From positions 1,936,001-2,000,000 of the forward strand of contig NC_045150.1 of the NCBI RefSeq assembly GCF_008831285.2: a stretch of DNA of 64,000 nucleotides. Direction: 5' to 3'. A program made the position numbers and the translations under genes. The DNA comes from Nymphaea colorata. Lineage: Eukaryota; Streptophyta; Magnoliopsida; Nymphaeales; Nymphaeaceae. Position 1 is the first letter of the stretch. Each line of letters starts with the position of its first letter. Positions 47,123 through 57,528 of this stretch are shown here, in pieces. Under the pieces are notes generated by a model that saw only the letters and a program-made list of their open reading frames with translations, had not been told where the DNA came from and did no database searches.

Positions 47123-47532
47123 CGCTCAACACAATGGAGGAAACCGAGCCACGGAATAGGAAGTGCAGGCAAAAAGAAGACAATCACATATCGAAAGACA
47201 ACATGCTGATCATGAAGCAGTTAACACGGGCAGCAATCCATAAGTCTGATCGGCTGGAAGAGGCAACAACAGAACTGAACGAAGACAGATTACCAAAGGC
47301 GACAGCGAAGACGCTGAGAGGAAAATCAGCGTGCAGAGCAGCGGCGGAGTAGAGGAGGCGATGCAGCGAAGACGCTGAGAAGAAAATCAGCGTGCAGGGC
47401 AGCGGCAGAGCAGAGGAGAATGGTGGAGACAGCAAGGGCGATGCAGCGTGCAGCGGCAGCGGAGAAGCAACAGTGACAGACGGCGGGCGGAGGTGACAGT
47501 CACGGTGGGCAGCGGCGAAGATGACTGCAACA

Positions 47533-47700
47533 GCGGACGGAGGCGTCGGGCGGAGAAGACAGCAACGGGCGGAGGCGTCGGGCGGAGAAGACAGCAACGG
47601 GCGGAGGCGTCGGGTGGAGAAGACAGCAACGGGCGGAGGCGTCGGGCGGAGAGGTCAGGACAGCGACTGGCAGAGGCGTCGGGTGGCGAGGTCAGCGACG
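47533..47700 (-). repeat. GC-rich 32-bp tandem repeat in the retrotransposon leader
   Basis: GGAGGCGTCGG starts at 47539, 47571, 47603 and 47635, an exact 32-bp step. A further diverged copy follows at about 47670. The unit reads GGAGGCGTCGGGCGGAGAAG, then ACAGCAACGGGC. It lies between the primer site and gag, where packaging signals are usually expected, and is much richer in GC than its surroundings. Confidence 0.92.
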
Positions 47701-47783
47701 GGCGGAGATGGGTGGACACGAGCGGGTGGAGGAAGCGCAGCGATGGGCGCGGTCAGGCGGCGGGCGGCGGAGGAGACGGCTGC

Positions 47784-47796
47784 TGCTCTGATACCA
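47784..47796 (-). other. Primer binding site (initiator Met-tRNA)
   Basis: Minus strand TGGTATCAGAGCA starts at the base next to the 5' LTR. Confidence 0.92.
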
Positions 47797-47962
47797 TGAT
47801 AAGATTAGAAAGAATAATCTTTTAATTAACATCGAAATCTGCCCTAACTCCTCTTTATATAGACTAGAGGAGAGAGAGAAGTTACAAGAGAAACATCTAA
47901 AGGAAAAGTTATTACAAAAGTACCCTCTTAAACCTAAAACTGAATATAAACACATCTTAACA
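47797..47962 (-). repeat. 5' LTR (166 bp)
   Basis: Same sequence and length as 42744-42909. The promoter for the element should lie here and drive transcription towards lower coordinates. Confidence 0.95.
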
Positions 47963-47967
47963 TGTAT

Positions 47968-49055
47968 TAACATTATTGTTATTATTATTATTGTTATTAC
48001 TGTTATTATTATTATTATATACAATATATAAGCTGTAATCTGTATTTTTCTTTTTTCAGTTCTCTATTTTTTCAGCTTTCACTTTTTGTAATTTTTTTTG
48101 AAGTTCTTTTTTTACTATTAAGCTAGCTGTTCAAGTCCTAGCAGCTAGTTCAACAATCAGCTGAACTAGCTGCTGGGGGCTGCAATGTGTAGCAGTTGTA
48201 AGGATTTCTCTCCTCCATTTTATATAAACTCCACAAAGATTTACAGTTAAGCATGTTTTTGTCCTGTTTATGCCTTAATTCAATCAGTTTATTCGTTGAG
48301 TGTCTCAAATATGTGGTGGAGTGTTGATCTTTTGCATATAGTTCCTTCTTCTTTAGTCCCTTGTGATTAAGTGTATCTGGCAGATTTGCTGACAATTTGA
48401 TGTGCTTGAGAAGCATCTTATTACATGCTATCAGAGATCGGCTGTTAATGACTAAGTACTTGCCGTGGTCATTCTTGTTACTGTCTCTGGAAGCACGCCA
48501 TCCTTTTGACTCTCCAAATGTGTTTTGAAGAAGCTTCAAATCAGATGTTCTTCTTTTTGTGTTATTGAAAACAGGCCGGAAAAGAACCAATAATTCCAAT
48601 TACATGACATGGGCTGGTCCTCTAGAGAAGCATCTTCATAGCAACAGGCTTCGGTGACATGTGAGCAGTACAACATTAAAGTCTCAAGACTATCAACTAA
48701 ACTCACAACAGCTCATGGACAACAAAATGATAGCATGGCTCTGAAACAAACAAGACACAAATAATTGTCGCAGAATAGCAGGATTTATGAATACCATGGA
48801 TGGGAAGTTCCATCTCATCTTGTGAAATGACAGAGGCTTGGGTATTTCTTAGAAGTCAATTTGTGCAACAAGAAGGAACAAGACAACTATCTTCAGAAGA
48901 AAAAAAGGTCAACTAAACAGGGCAAAGGAGTGATAAGGATTACACAAGGTCTTTTATTCTCCCATAGGATGAATGAACTAGCATTCTTAGAACCCTAATG
49001 GGAAGGTGGAGGCTGGGGCCATTGAAATGAGGGGAAAAAAATGAAGAGAAAGAAC
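47968..49055. other. Spacer right of the young copia element
   Basis: It starts with a TTA/ATT microsatellite (about 47972-48016). A 149-codon minus frame (48150-48599) is unbroken and contains GESKGWRASRDSNKNDHGKY; I do not recognise it. It lies upstream of, and in the same orientation as, the Dicer-like exons, so it could be an exon of that gene or of something else. Nothing else is recognised. Confidence 0.3.
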
Positions 49056-49077
49056 TGTTAGAATGTATGCATTCTAA

Positions 49078-49157
<80 letters not shown>

Positions 49158-49256
49158 CATATATTAGATAACTAATATATGTAATATGTATATATATATA
49201 TATATGTACATATATATATATATATAAGACATATATAGAATGCATACATTCTAACA
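49056..49256. repeat. Perfect 21-bp inverted repeats around TA microsatellites
   Basis: Arms 49056-49076 (TGTTAGAATGTATGCATTCT plus A) and 49236-49256 are exact reverse complements. Between them lie about 80 bp of TA and further TATATG repeats. Each arm also contains the palindrome TAGAATGTATGCATTCTA with one mismatch. It looks like a small foldback or MITE-like element, or the start of the copia LTR that follows. No target duplication was seen. Confidence 0.8.
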
Positions 49257-49304
<48 letters not shown>

Positions 49305-49396
49305 TTGGATATTAGGACACTTATGTAATTTTTTCTTTTTATGTATTTTTACTTTCCCCTTTTTACATCCTTTCTTTCTCTTTATTCCTTAAAGGG

Positions 49397-49438
49397 GACT
49401 AGTCCCAACGGCTAGAATTCTAGCCGTTGGAACTAGTC
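49397..49438. repeat. 42-bp near-perfect palindrome inside the LTR
   Basis: Two 21-bp arms (49397-49417 and 49418-49438) are reverse complements with one mismatch and no spacer: GACTAGTCCCAACGGCTAGA|A then TTCTAGCCGTTGGAACTAGT|C. A further copy of CCAACGGCTAG follows at 49439-49449. Confidence 0.92.
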
Positions 49439-49664
49439 CCAACGGCTAGCCCTCTTCTCCCTTTTGTTCTCTCCTTTATAAATAGTGTACATTCCCCTCT
49501 TTTTAACTTATGGCTTTTTAAGCCACTTCTTGTATTATTGTTGAAGATCAATACATATTTCTTTATCCTCTTGTTAGAGGTCTCTTGTGTATTGCATTGT
49601 TGAGTTGGTGGGAGATTCAAGAGTGATATTCTTGAAATATTTGCCTTGTTGGGCCTGATTTACA

Positions 49665-49677
49665 TGGTATCAGAGCC
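49665..49677 (+). other. Primer binding site
   Basis: TGGTATCAGAGCC directly after the LTR end TTTACA. Confidence 0.85.
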
Positions 49678-50032
49678 ACGTTTTGGCTATTCATCTTGCT
49701 GTCCTTCAGTTTGAAGTTTCAGCTCTTATTCCTTCTTTGGAGCCGTGAAACACTCCAAGTGCTCGACGTTATTGCTGGCTGAGATTTGACACAAGAAGAT
49801 GCTGTTTTGCTGGCCTCTATTGGTGGTGAAGATTGTGGCAGAGGTGCTGATTTGCTGGCCTCCATTGGTGGTGAAGATTGTGGCTGTTTTCTTCATTCTT
49901 TCGTCATCTCAAACACACAAGTTTTACGCAAGAAAAAGGGTGACTGGTTTCTTTTATTGCCATGGACTTCTTTTCACGTGGCAGCTAGATTCGTCATAAC
50001 TTGTAAGTGGATCTACCTTGTTGATTGAGCTC

Positions 50033-50479
50033 ATGGATGACAAAGTCTCATCTCTTCCATTTCCCAAACTCTCATCAACAAATTATATACAATGGGCTAG
50101 AACTATGGAACATTTTATTTGTAGTAAAAGCCTTTGGGGACTAGTTGATGAGACAAAACTTGAACCACAACTAGTCCTTACTAAAGTTATTGATGGTAGA
50201 GCTATGGAATTGGACGGAACCGAAAAAGAAAAAGTAGTGGCTGAATACAACAATAAATGGGAAGAATGGAGTGTTGGTCATCACAAAATTATTACTTGGA
50301 TTGTTGACTTGTGTTGACAATGCTACTAGCGGGCAAATCTCTAAATTAAATTCTGCCCTAGAAGCTTGGGAATATCTAAAGAAAACTCATACCATGAGAG
50401 ATGTTGCTTATATGCATTATGTTCAGCTCAAAATTCACAATCTCCAACAGGGAGATAGATCCATTAAAGATTATGTGGC
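50033..50479 (+). pseudogene. copia gag N-terminal fragment
   Basis: STNYIQWARTMEHFICSKSL and TWIVDLCDNATSG match copia gag (UBN2-like), followed by LQLKIHNLQQGD-type helical text. A one-base shift lies at about 50310. The zinc knuckle and everything downstream are missing because of the nested insertion. Confidence 0.75.
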
Positions 50480-50735
50480 TTGTAGAAATAGTAAAAGCGA
50501 TGGAACGAGAAACGAACACAGATGTAACATGGAAAACCCCTCAACTAGAGGAAAAAAAACAACGAGTGAGGAAGACTGATGCCCACTAGCAACCAGACTC
50601 TTATCTCTCTTAGAATTTTCATTAGCACCAGAAATGAGGGTTACAAGTCTTTAAGTAAGGCCCAACAAGGGCTACAAGCTGGATCGGGTCTGGACCCAAA
50701 CCCGGTCCCAAGACCCATCTTAACGTGCTTTAACA
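50480..50735 (-). repeat. 3' LTR of the split copia element
   Basis: On the minus strand it starts TGTTAAAGCACGTTAAGATG and ends ACTATTTCTACA, abutting the disrupted plus-strand gag. 256 bp. Confidence 0.7.
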
Positions 50736-51067
50736 CTCCCCCTCAAGTTGGGCATACATATCAAACATGCCCAACTTGGATACATTTCTCTCAAAAGAAG
50801 TTGAAGATAGAGCTTTAGTCAGAACATCAGTGATTTGGTCTTCAGACTTCATGTAAGGTAAGATTAACTCTTTAGCATCAATCCTCTCATGGATGAAGTG
50901 GCAATCAATCTCAACATGTTTTGTTCTATCATGTAGTACAGGGTTATTGGCTAGGTTGATTGCGAACTTGTTGTCACAGTACATCTTCATGGGTCCTCCA
51001 ATATCTATCCTGATATCAGCTAACAATATTTTCAGCCATAGTAACTCTGACACTCTCATAGCAATTG
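50736..51067 (-). pseudogene. copia RNase H C-terminal part
   Basis: SELLWLKILLADIRIDIGGP, MYCDNKFAINLANNPVLHDR and TKHVEIDCHFIHERI are the copia RNase H tail. The open frame continues into the LTR. Its upstream half lies beyond the insert at 53960-54120. Confidence 0.85.
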
Positions 51068-53959
51068 TAAAGTTTATTATTTGAGCAGGTCAGGTTGGAT
51101 CGGGTCCAGATCCAGACCCGATCTCCACTCGTGGAAGGGAGTCCGTCGCGCGAGGGAGCTTTTCTCCCTCGTCTTTTTCAGTGTCTTCTTCTTCTCCTTC
51201 TTCGACTCTTCCTCTACCACAACCGCAACAAAGAAGAAGTGCGCGGACGGGGTGGTAATGGTGGTGGTTGGACCGGTGGCGGCGACGACGATAAGCTCTC
51301 TCGCCCTTCTGTTTGCCTCTCCCCTCCCTGTCCCTCATGCGCATCCTCCCCTCTCTGCAGCGTTCTCTCTTTCTCCTTGCATGCTCTCCCTCTTCCTCCC
51401 ACGCATCCTTGCACACTCTCCCTATGTTGCACTCCCCTCTTCACGTTTGTTTCCTCTGCATTTTCTCTCCCCCCCCCCGGTCAGCATCCTCTGCCCTCAC
51501 GTTTTCTCTTCCTCTTTCTCTGCACACTCTCTCTCTCTCTCGCATGCACCTGCCCCATCTCCTTCAACTGAACCATCCATCTCACCAGTGAATGTCTCCT
51601 TCTCACAGCAGACCTCTATTTTCAGCTCCCTTGTGTTGAATGGATTGCAGCTATGGAAGTTTTTTTTTCCCTCTTACCAGCAAGTAGGCCATGTGGTTGG
51701 CAACAACAGCAAGCAATTTTGGGCATTGGCACTTGACCGAATGCTTGAGGTGGCTGCCAAGAACATTGCGACAGTTTGGACAAAGTTTGGGTGAGCAAAG
51801 CCTAATCGAACCTAGATTATTGAATATTATCTATTAGAGCATGTATAATTATTATTTGAGCATGCTAGACTCATGATTGGATGATTTGGAATGCATATTA
51901 GCGATGTTGCTATTTTGAGGGAAGTTTATGATTATGTTGAGAAGACGAGGATCTATGTGTATAATTGTTTTTCTTGCATGATGTGTTTACTTTTGAAGCA
52001 ATAGGGAAGCATGGTAGAGATTGTGATGTTGTGGTGAAGGTTTAGAACTGTTTTAATAAGCTTGGGAAATAGGCTTCTATTGATGTACATATGCGTTGTA
52101 TGTTGAGAATTTTAATTGCGGAGAAAACGCCTCAACTAAAGAAAGCTAATGAGAAATGTGTTAGTGATGGATTGGTCGAAGCATTGAGTTTTGACGTTTG
52201 TTGGCAACGTCAAGAAGTTAGGAGGAAGAGGGCTTGTAGGTCGACACTAACCATCGATACCCTCTTGAAGCGATGACATGTGCCTCAATGTGTTTTATAT
52301 ATGTTTGGATCGTGAAACTAACTAGTAGAAATCTTATCTTTTGCTTATGCCTGCAGGTACACCAGGCACGTCCCGTAGACCTTGAGCGACCAGATTCGAA
52401 GCTCAAGGCATTTTGAAGAGTTTTGTGGACACGTGACAAGTATGGCGGCTTTCCAGGCAAATCCCTGCCTGGGGCCAATGTGTGAATGTGTGTTCCTAGG
52501 ATCATGGGATCCTAGGATTGTGATGCAATTGGATGATTGTTTTGTGAGTGATTGTATGTATGTATGCAAATGATTTGATTCATGATAAGATTCGTTTTGA
52601 AAAGCTATTAGAAGCTTGTTTTGAAAATGTTACGCATTGCATATGCATGCTAGAATTGATAACTGCTTAGGACAAACGAGGTGGAGTATGGAGTTGAGTG
52701 TCTCCTCGACCCCAATTGTGCATTAGAAGGTATCCTAGAATGATAACTGCCTATGACAGCTACGAGTCAATCACAGATCGAGACTACTCTCGAGATTTGG
52801 CTAAGTTTTGAAAGATGTGAATGATGTGTTTGATAAGATGTGAGAGCTTATGAATTTGAATACTGTGATTTGTTGCATATGCATTGCCGCGGGTAATGAT
52901 GCAAATGAATGAATTGAAGGGTAGTTGTACCCGTACTATATGACGGCTAGCTAAGAATGTAATGATATGTGTGGCCCTAGTGTGGAGGCGATTGGAGGTA
53001 TGGGTGCACTCGTGAAGTGTACCAACCTCATGAGCTAGCCAGTCATTTTGTGAATGTGCAATTGTAATGATAATAATGAAAGAATAAGAGATGAGAGGCC
53101 AATGGGATGTGGCTATGTGTTTGGGAGTTGTCCCCCTTCACCACTGGTCTCACCTGTTCAGAGCGCAGACGATGCAAGGCTCTAAGGTACTGTTGTGTGA
53201 TGTGCTTGGAGCGTTGGGCTCCCGCCTTCCCAACCTGAGTGTCCTGGGGAAGGCTGAGTATCTCTCCTTGGAATTCACACATACATGGATGAGTGTTCTA
53301 CCGCTACATCGGGTGAATGAATTGATACCATTCTGGGCCACCATGGGGGTTGTCTCTCGGCTTTTAGCCACCCACAGTGTGCACGTGCCTGTGTTTACAC
53401 CTACAGGAACTGTCAATTCACTGAAGTTAATGAAAATGAAAAGTATATGAATGAAATGTTTGTGAATGATATGCTTGTGAATGAAATGAATGAGACTGCT
53501 ATGTTTATGCATGCCTTGCATGTGAATTGAGATTGTGTTATCGTGGCCACTGAATGGCCTTTACATGTTGTGGTATACGTCAGGGGCTTTCTTGGTAAAT
53601 GATGTGACTATGTCTCGACACGATATGATGATAGATTGTTTTTATGATTGTATTATCTCGTATTTGAGCCCTACCTAAGAGGGTTTGGGATTTTCCTGGC
53701 TTGTTGCCATACTGCGAAGGCAAAGCCTTAAGTTGTTTCTTTTTTTCAAGTTTTGGCAGACCCGGGGCAGCAGATTGATCAGATGGCTTCACTCACATCC
53801 TACTGGAGAGGTTTTTGATCGTTTGTAGTGCCGGCGCGTTGTGTTTTTTGTTATATTGATGTCTTACTGTTGTTAGGCATCAATTACATGGTTTGGAGCA
53901 TGTTGTCATACACATTGATGTAATTGTGTATCAACTGAAATTGTAATATAAATGAACGT
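51068..53959. other. Unidentified 2.9-kb insert in copia RNase H
   Basis: The insert is bounded by the two halves of one RNase H frame. The left part (about 51120-51600) is GC- and pyrimidine-rich. The middle and right parts are AT-moderate, with many ATGAATGA/GAATGATATG words and no clear coding frame. At the junctions TTG is the only possible target duplication. I see no inverted terminal repeats, LTR ends, poly(A) or transposase. The 237-codon plus frame at 51081-51794 is low-complexity Ser/Leu/Pro and I do not trust it. It could be an LTR fragment of another family or filler DNA. Confidence 0.5.
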
Positions 53960-55400
53960 TTGCTCTATACTCAGCCTCTGCACTAGATCGAGAAGACACA
54001 TCTTGCCTCTTGCTTCTCCAGATAACAAGGTTTCCTCCCAAGTAGACACAGTACCTTGAGGTAGACCTTCTAGTATCAGCACATCCTGCTCAGTCAGTAT
54101 CGGAATACCCTGCGATCTCAACAGGCTCTTGTTTCACATAAGAGCCCCTTGCCAGGATTCCTCTTCAAATAGCACAACATTTTATCCACAACCTTCAAGT
54201 GTGCATCAGTCAGGACATGCATGAATTGACTCAGTACATTCATAGCAAAGGTGATATCTAGTCAAGTGATGGTAAGATAAATCAACTTCCCAACAAGACG
54301 TTGATATCTTCCTTGGGCTTCTTCACAGAGCAACTCCTCATCTCTAAGGCTCAACTTGTGCCCAGCATCAAGAGGAGTAGAAGTTGGTCTACACCCCAGC
54401 TTACCGGTCTCCTCCAGTAGATCTAGTGTGTATTTTCATTGATTTAACACAAGGCCGGTACTAGACCTAGTAATCTCAATACCAAAAAAGTACCTCAGTT
54501 TACCAAGATCCTTGAGATCAAATTCGGCAGTCAGTAACACTTTTAGCTTTGTGATCTCATCCTCATCATCACCTGTAACAATCATGTCATCCACATAAAC
54601 AAGTAATAGTGTGACTTTCCCTTCTTTCCTCTTCACAAACAGAGTGTGGTCTTCATTCCCTTGATTGTAGCCATAATATTGCATTACTCGCCTGAGTCGT
54701 TCGAACCATGTTGTGGGTGATTGCTTGAGGCCATATAAAGCCTTTTTTAGTTTACAGCATTTTTCTGGTTCTTCATATCCTGGGGGCATACGCATATTCA
54801 CCTCCTCTTCGAGATCGCCATTGAGAAATGCATTCTTAACATCCAGTTGGTACATCCTCCACTCCTTCATCACAGCTAGGGAAATAACAACTCTAACTGT
54901 CTTCATTTTCGCAACTGGAGCAAAGGTCTCCAAGTAATCAATCTCATATTTCTGACTAAACCCCTTGGCCACAAGATGAGCTTTGTATCTTTCAATGCTT
55001 CTATCTAGTTTGTATTTGATGGTGTTGACCCAATTGGATCCAACCAAGTGAGCTTCCTCAGGGATCTTTACAACTTCCCATGTCATGTTTCTTCTCAAGG
55101 CTTCCATTTCTTCTTGCATCACATCAGCCCACTTGGAATCACCTTGAGCTTCAGCAACAGTCCTCGGAATCACAGCCAAAGAAAGAGAAGATACAAAACA
55201 CTTGTAATCTTTACTCAGTCTAGAATAAGATACGAAATTATCAATCGGATGTTGAGTACATGACCTGACACCCTTTCACAGGGCGATGGGAAGCTCTTCA
55301 CTTGCAGCAATAGTTTGAATATCTTCTTCAACTTGTTTCTCCCGAGCATGACTTGGATCATCCAGGGAGGGACTAACTGGATTGGGAGTAGAATTCTCAC
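53960..55400 (-). pseudogene. copia reverse transcriptase and start of RNase H
   Basis: A 247-codon open part (54436-55179) has DVMQEEMEALRRNMTWEVVK, HLVAKGFSQKYEIDYLETFA, YQLDVKNAFLNGDLEEEVNM, YGLKQSP and YVDDMIVTGDDED, so the RT core is complete. Stops appear on both sides. Confidence 0.88.
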
Positions 55401-55406
55401 CACTTG

Positions 55407-56215
55407 TCACCTCATCTGTACAGACTCTTCACCTAGAGTAAACTTGCCCAAAAATGTGACTATGTTCTTCCTCAGTCCCAGTAGAACCCCTTTCATCAAC
55501 TGCTTGACTCTCCTCCCATCTGTGAACTGAATATCTTGACTCGAAGAATATTGTTCCCTTGACATAGACTTCTCCCCCTGATGAGAATTCTCACCAAAAT
55601 AGAAAGCATGTTCAAGGAAAGTGACATCTTTGGTAACATAGGCATGACCAGTGGAAGGGTCCCGACACTTGTACCCCTTTTGAGTGAGAGAATAACCTAG
55701 AAATACGCCCTTAATAGACCTGGGATCAAGCTTTTTAATATGAGGACTATGATTGTGAATAAAGCAGACACAACCAAAAACTCTGGGTGGAAGAGAGAAA
55801 GGTTCACGACTTCTCATAACATAGAATGAGGCGTCTACCCATTCAACACACAACTAGGCATACAATTGATAAGATACGCACTGGTCAACACAGCATCCCC
55901 CCAATACTTTTTTGGAACATGACGTTGAACAAGAAAAGCCCGAGTCATATTCAATAACTGACGATTCTTTCATTCAGCAACTCCATTTTGAGGAAGAGTA
56001 TAACTATATAAAGTCTCATGAACAATTCTCCTTTTTCAAAGAAGCTATCAACAGACTGGCACGTATATTCACGAGCATTGTCAGACCGAAAGGTCTTAAC
56101 AGATGCTCCATATTGAGTTTTCAATATGTAATGAAAGTTTCTATGATAGTAGGAACTTCACTACGGTCTTTCAGCAAGTAAACAATGGTGTTTCGAGAAA
56201 TATGAGGTAGCTAAA
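55407..56215 (-). pseudogene. copia integrase, C-terminal two-thirds
   Basis: In broken frames: FRSDNAREYTC (about 56085), TLPQNGVAE (about 56000), KYWGDAVLTSAYLINCMPS (about 55914-55858), PPRVFGCVCFIHNHSPHIKK (55782-55723) and FLGYSLTQKGYKC. The element stops at 56215, where a plus-strand copia begins. Confidence 0.82.
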
Positions 56216-56425
56216 GTTCAGATGCTTACTGGTGCAGAAATTCCAGAACTTGCCGATGCATATAATAGACTAAGTAGATTGGTTGTATCTCTCTCTCAGC
56301 CCCAGAGTGAGTCTCATGTTGCTGCCTTAGCAGTGTCTGGAGGACGTGGACATGCTACAAGGGGAAGAGGCTCAGGTCGTGGTGTAGGGGGCAGAGGGAG
56401 ATTTTAGTGTATATATTGTGGCAAA

Positions 56426-57397
56426 TTGGGACATTTAGAATATAGATGTTGGGACAAACATGGTCGTCTAGCTCCTCGTTCCCATGGAAGAGGATTCAGT
56501 ACCTCGGGTGACAGAGGGAGATTCACTTCTCAGATTCCTGTAGGGTTTGCCCGAGCTGCTACACCACTTGAAGGGACTCCTTCCTTGACGACTCCTGATA
56601 GCTCCATGGTGACTTTGAGCAAGGTAGAGTATGATCAGCTTATGGCTCAGCAATCTCTCCCTGCCTCGACGTCTGCTGTTGCATCCTCGGTTGTGGTGGA
56701 TTCTTCTTTGTCTGTTGATAGTACTTCCCGTGAACCAGGTACTGTGTGGATTATTGATTCTGGGGCTTCGAAACATTTCTGCAGTCAGCCTCACTCATTT
56801 ACCTTATTGCATCGTTTTGCACAACCTCAACATGTTAGACTTGTCAATGGAAAACTTTCTCCTATTACGGGAGTTGGATATGTGAAACTCTCTAGTTCTA
56901 TATCTCTTTCCAATGTTTTATATGCTCCAGAATTTCCTGCTAACCTTCTGTCTGTTACTCAGTTGACAAAGGATTTGCAATGTAGATCCATATTTGATCT
57001 TGGTTCATGTATTTTTCAGGACTTGCAAAATGGGAAGACGATTGGTGGCGGCCATGAGCACAAGGGAGTTTACCTTCTGTCGGGACCAGTGGAGGGTGTG
57101 GCATCTATGGCTCCATCTAGGCCTACCCCATATCAGTGGCATGTCCGACTAGGCCATCCTTCATTATCCAAGCTCTGTGGTGTCCTCCCTAATATTTTTG
57201 TGTCTGAGTCATTCCAGTGTCAGGCCTGTCAATTAGGCAAACACACTAAAAGTAGTTTTCCTTCCAGTATTAGTATGTCGAGTTATGCAGTTTTTGATCT
57301 CATTCATGTTGATGGTTGGGGGCCTAACCGGGTTGTAAGCCAGGCCAAGTTTAGGTATTACCTTGTTATTGTTGATGATTTTTCTCGTCTTAGTTGA
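56426..57397 (+). pseudogene. copia protease and start of integrase (323 codons open)
   Basis: Open from the second half of the zinc knuckle. It includes WIIDSGASKHFCSQ (protease), GVYLLSGP, YQWHVRLGHPSLSKL, FQCQACQLGKHTKSSFP and FDLIHVDGWGP. It ends with TAG after VDDFSRLS, where the family has W. Confidence 0.9.
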
Positions 57398-57528
57398 GTG
57401 TTTTTGTTAAAAGAGAGGTCTGAAGTTATTTGTATTCTTCAAAATTTTATTATTGAAATAAAGACTCAGTTTGGTTCCATTGTCAAAAACATTCGCACTC
57501 ATAATGCTTGTGAGTTCAAATCCAATAA

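Larger units (their letters stand above)
42744..47962 (-). mobile_element. Complete, young Ty1/copia retrotransposon (5219 bp)
   Basis: Two 166-bp LTRs (42744-42909 and 47797-47962) look identical over their full length. TGTAT flanks the element on both sides (42739-42743 and 47963-47967), a 5-bp target duplication. The primer binding site abuts the 5' LTR and a purine tract abuts the 3' LTR. The single gag-pol frame has no stop. Identical LTRs mean very recent insertion, so the element may still be mobile. It landed upstream (on the minus strand) of the Dicer-like exons, within 515 bp of exon a. Confidence 0.97.
49056..50479 (+). mobile_element. Truncated Ty1/copia element: LTR, primer site, gag start
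   Basis: The LTR ends GGGCCTGATTTACA at 49664, and the primer site TGGTATCAGAGCC follows at 49665-49677. The LTR's left edge is unclear; TGTTAGAATG at 49056 is a typical copia start, which would make it 609 bp. Gag begins MDDKVSSLPFPKLSSTNYIQ at 50033 and runs, with a frameshift near 50310, to GDRSIKDYVA at 50479. There it is cut by the LTR of another copia element in the opposite direction. Confidence 0.75.
50480..56215 (-). mobile_element. Ty1/copia element, minus strand, split by a 2.9-kb insert
   Basis: 3' LTR (50480-50735), polypurine tract (50736-50746) and RNase H (to 51067). The same coding frame then resumes at about 53960 with RNase H SSRSSAEAEYRA, RT (LLLVYVDDMIVTG at about 54610-54572) and integrase (to about 56215). 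The break falls inside the RNase H sequence EYRA-AM. The polypurine context is identical to that of the young element at 42744-47962, so they belong to one lineage. Gag, protease and the 5' LTR are missing. Confidence 0.82.

Noticed and set aside
47387-47825. Several GC-rich frames of 92-137 codons around the copia leader
   Set aside because: They are translations of the 32-bp repeat and leader in several frames.
51081-51794. 237-codon plus-strand frame rich in Ser, Leu and Pro
   Set aside because: Three alternative frames are also open here because the DNA is pyrimidine-rich. No domain, and it lies inside an unidentified insert.
53940-53975. Helitron or CACTA origin for the 2.9-kb insert
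   Set aside because: The ends lack TC...CTRR and CACTA...TAGTG; only a possible TTG duplication is present.
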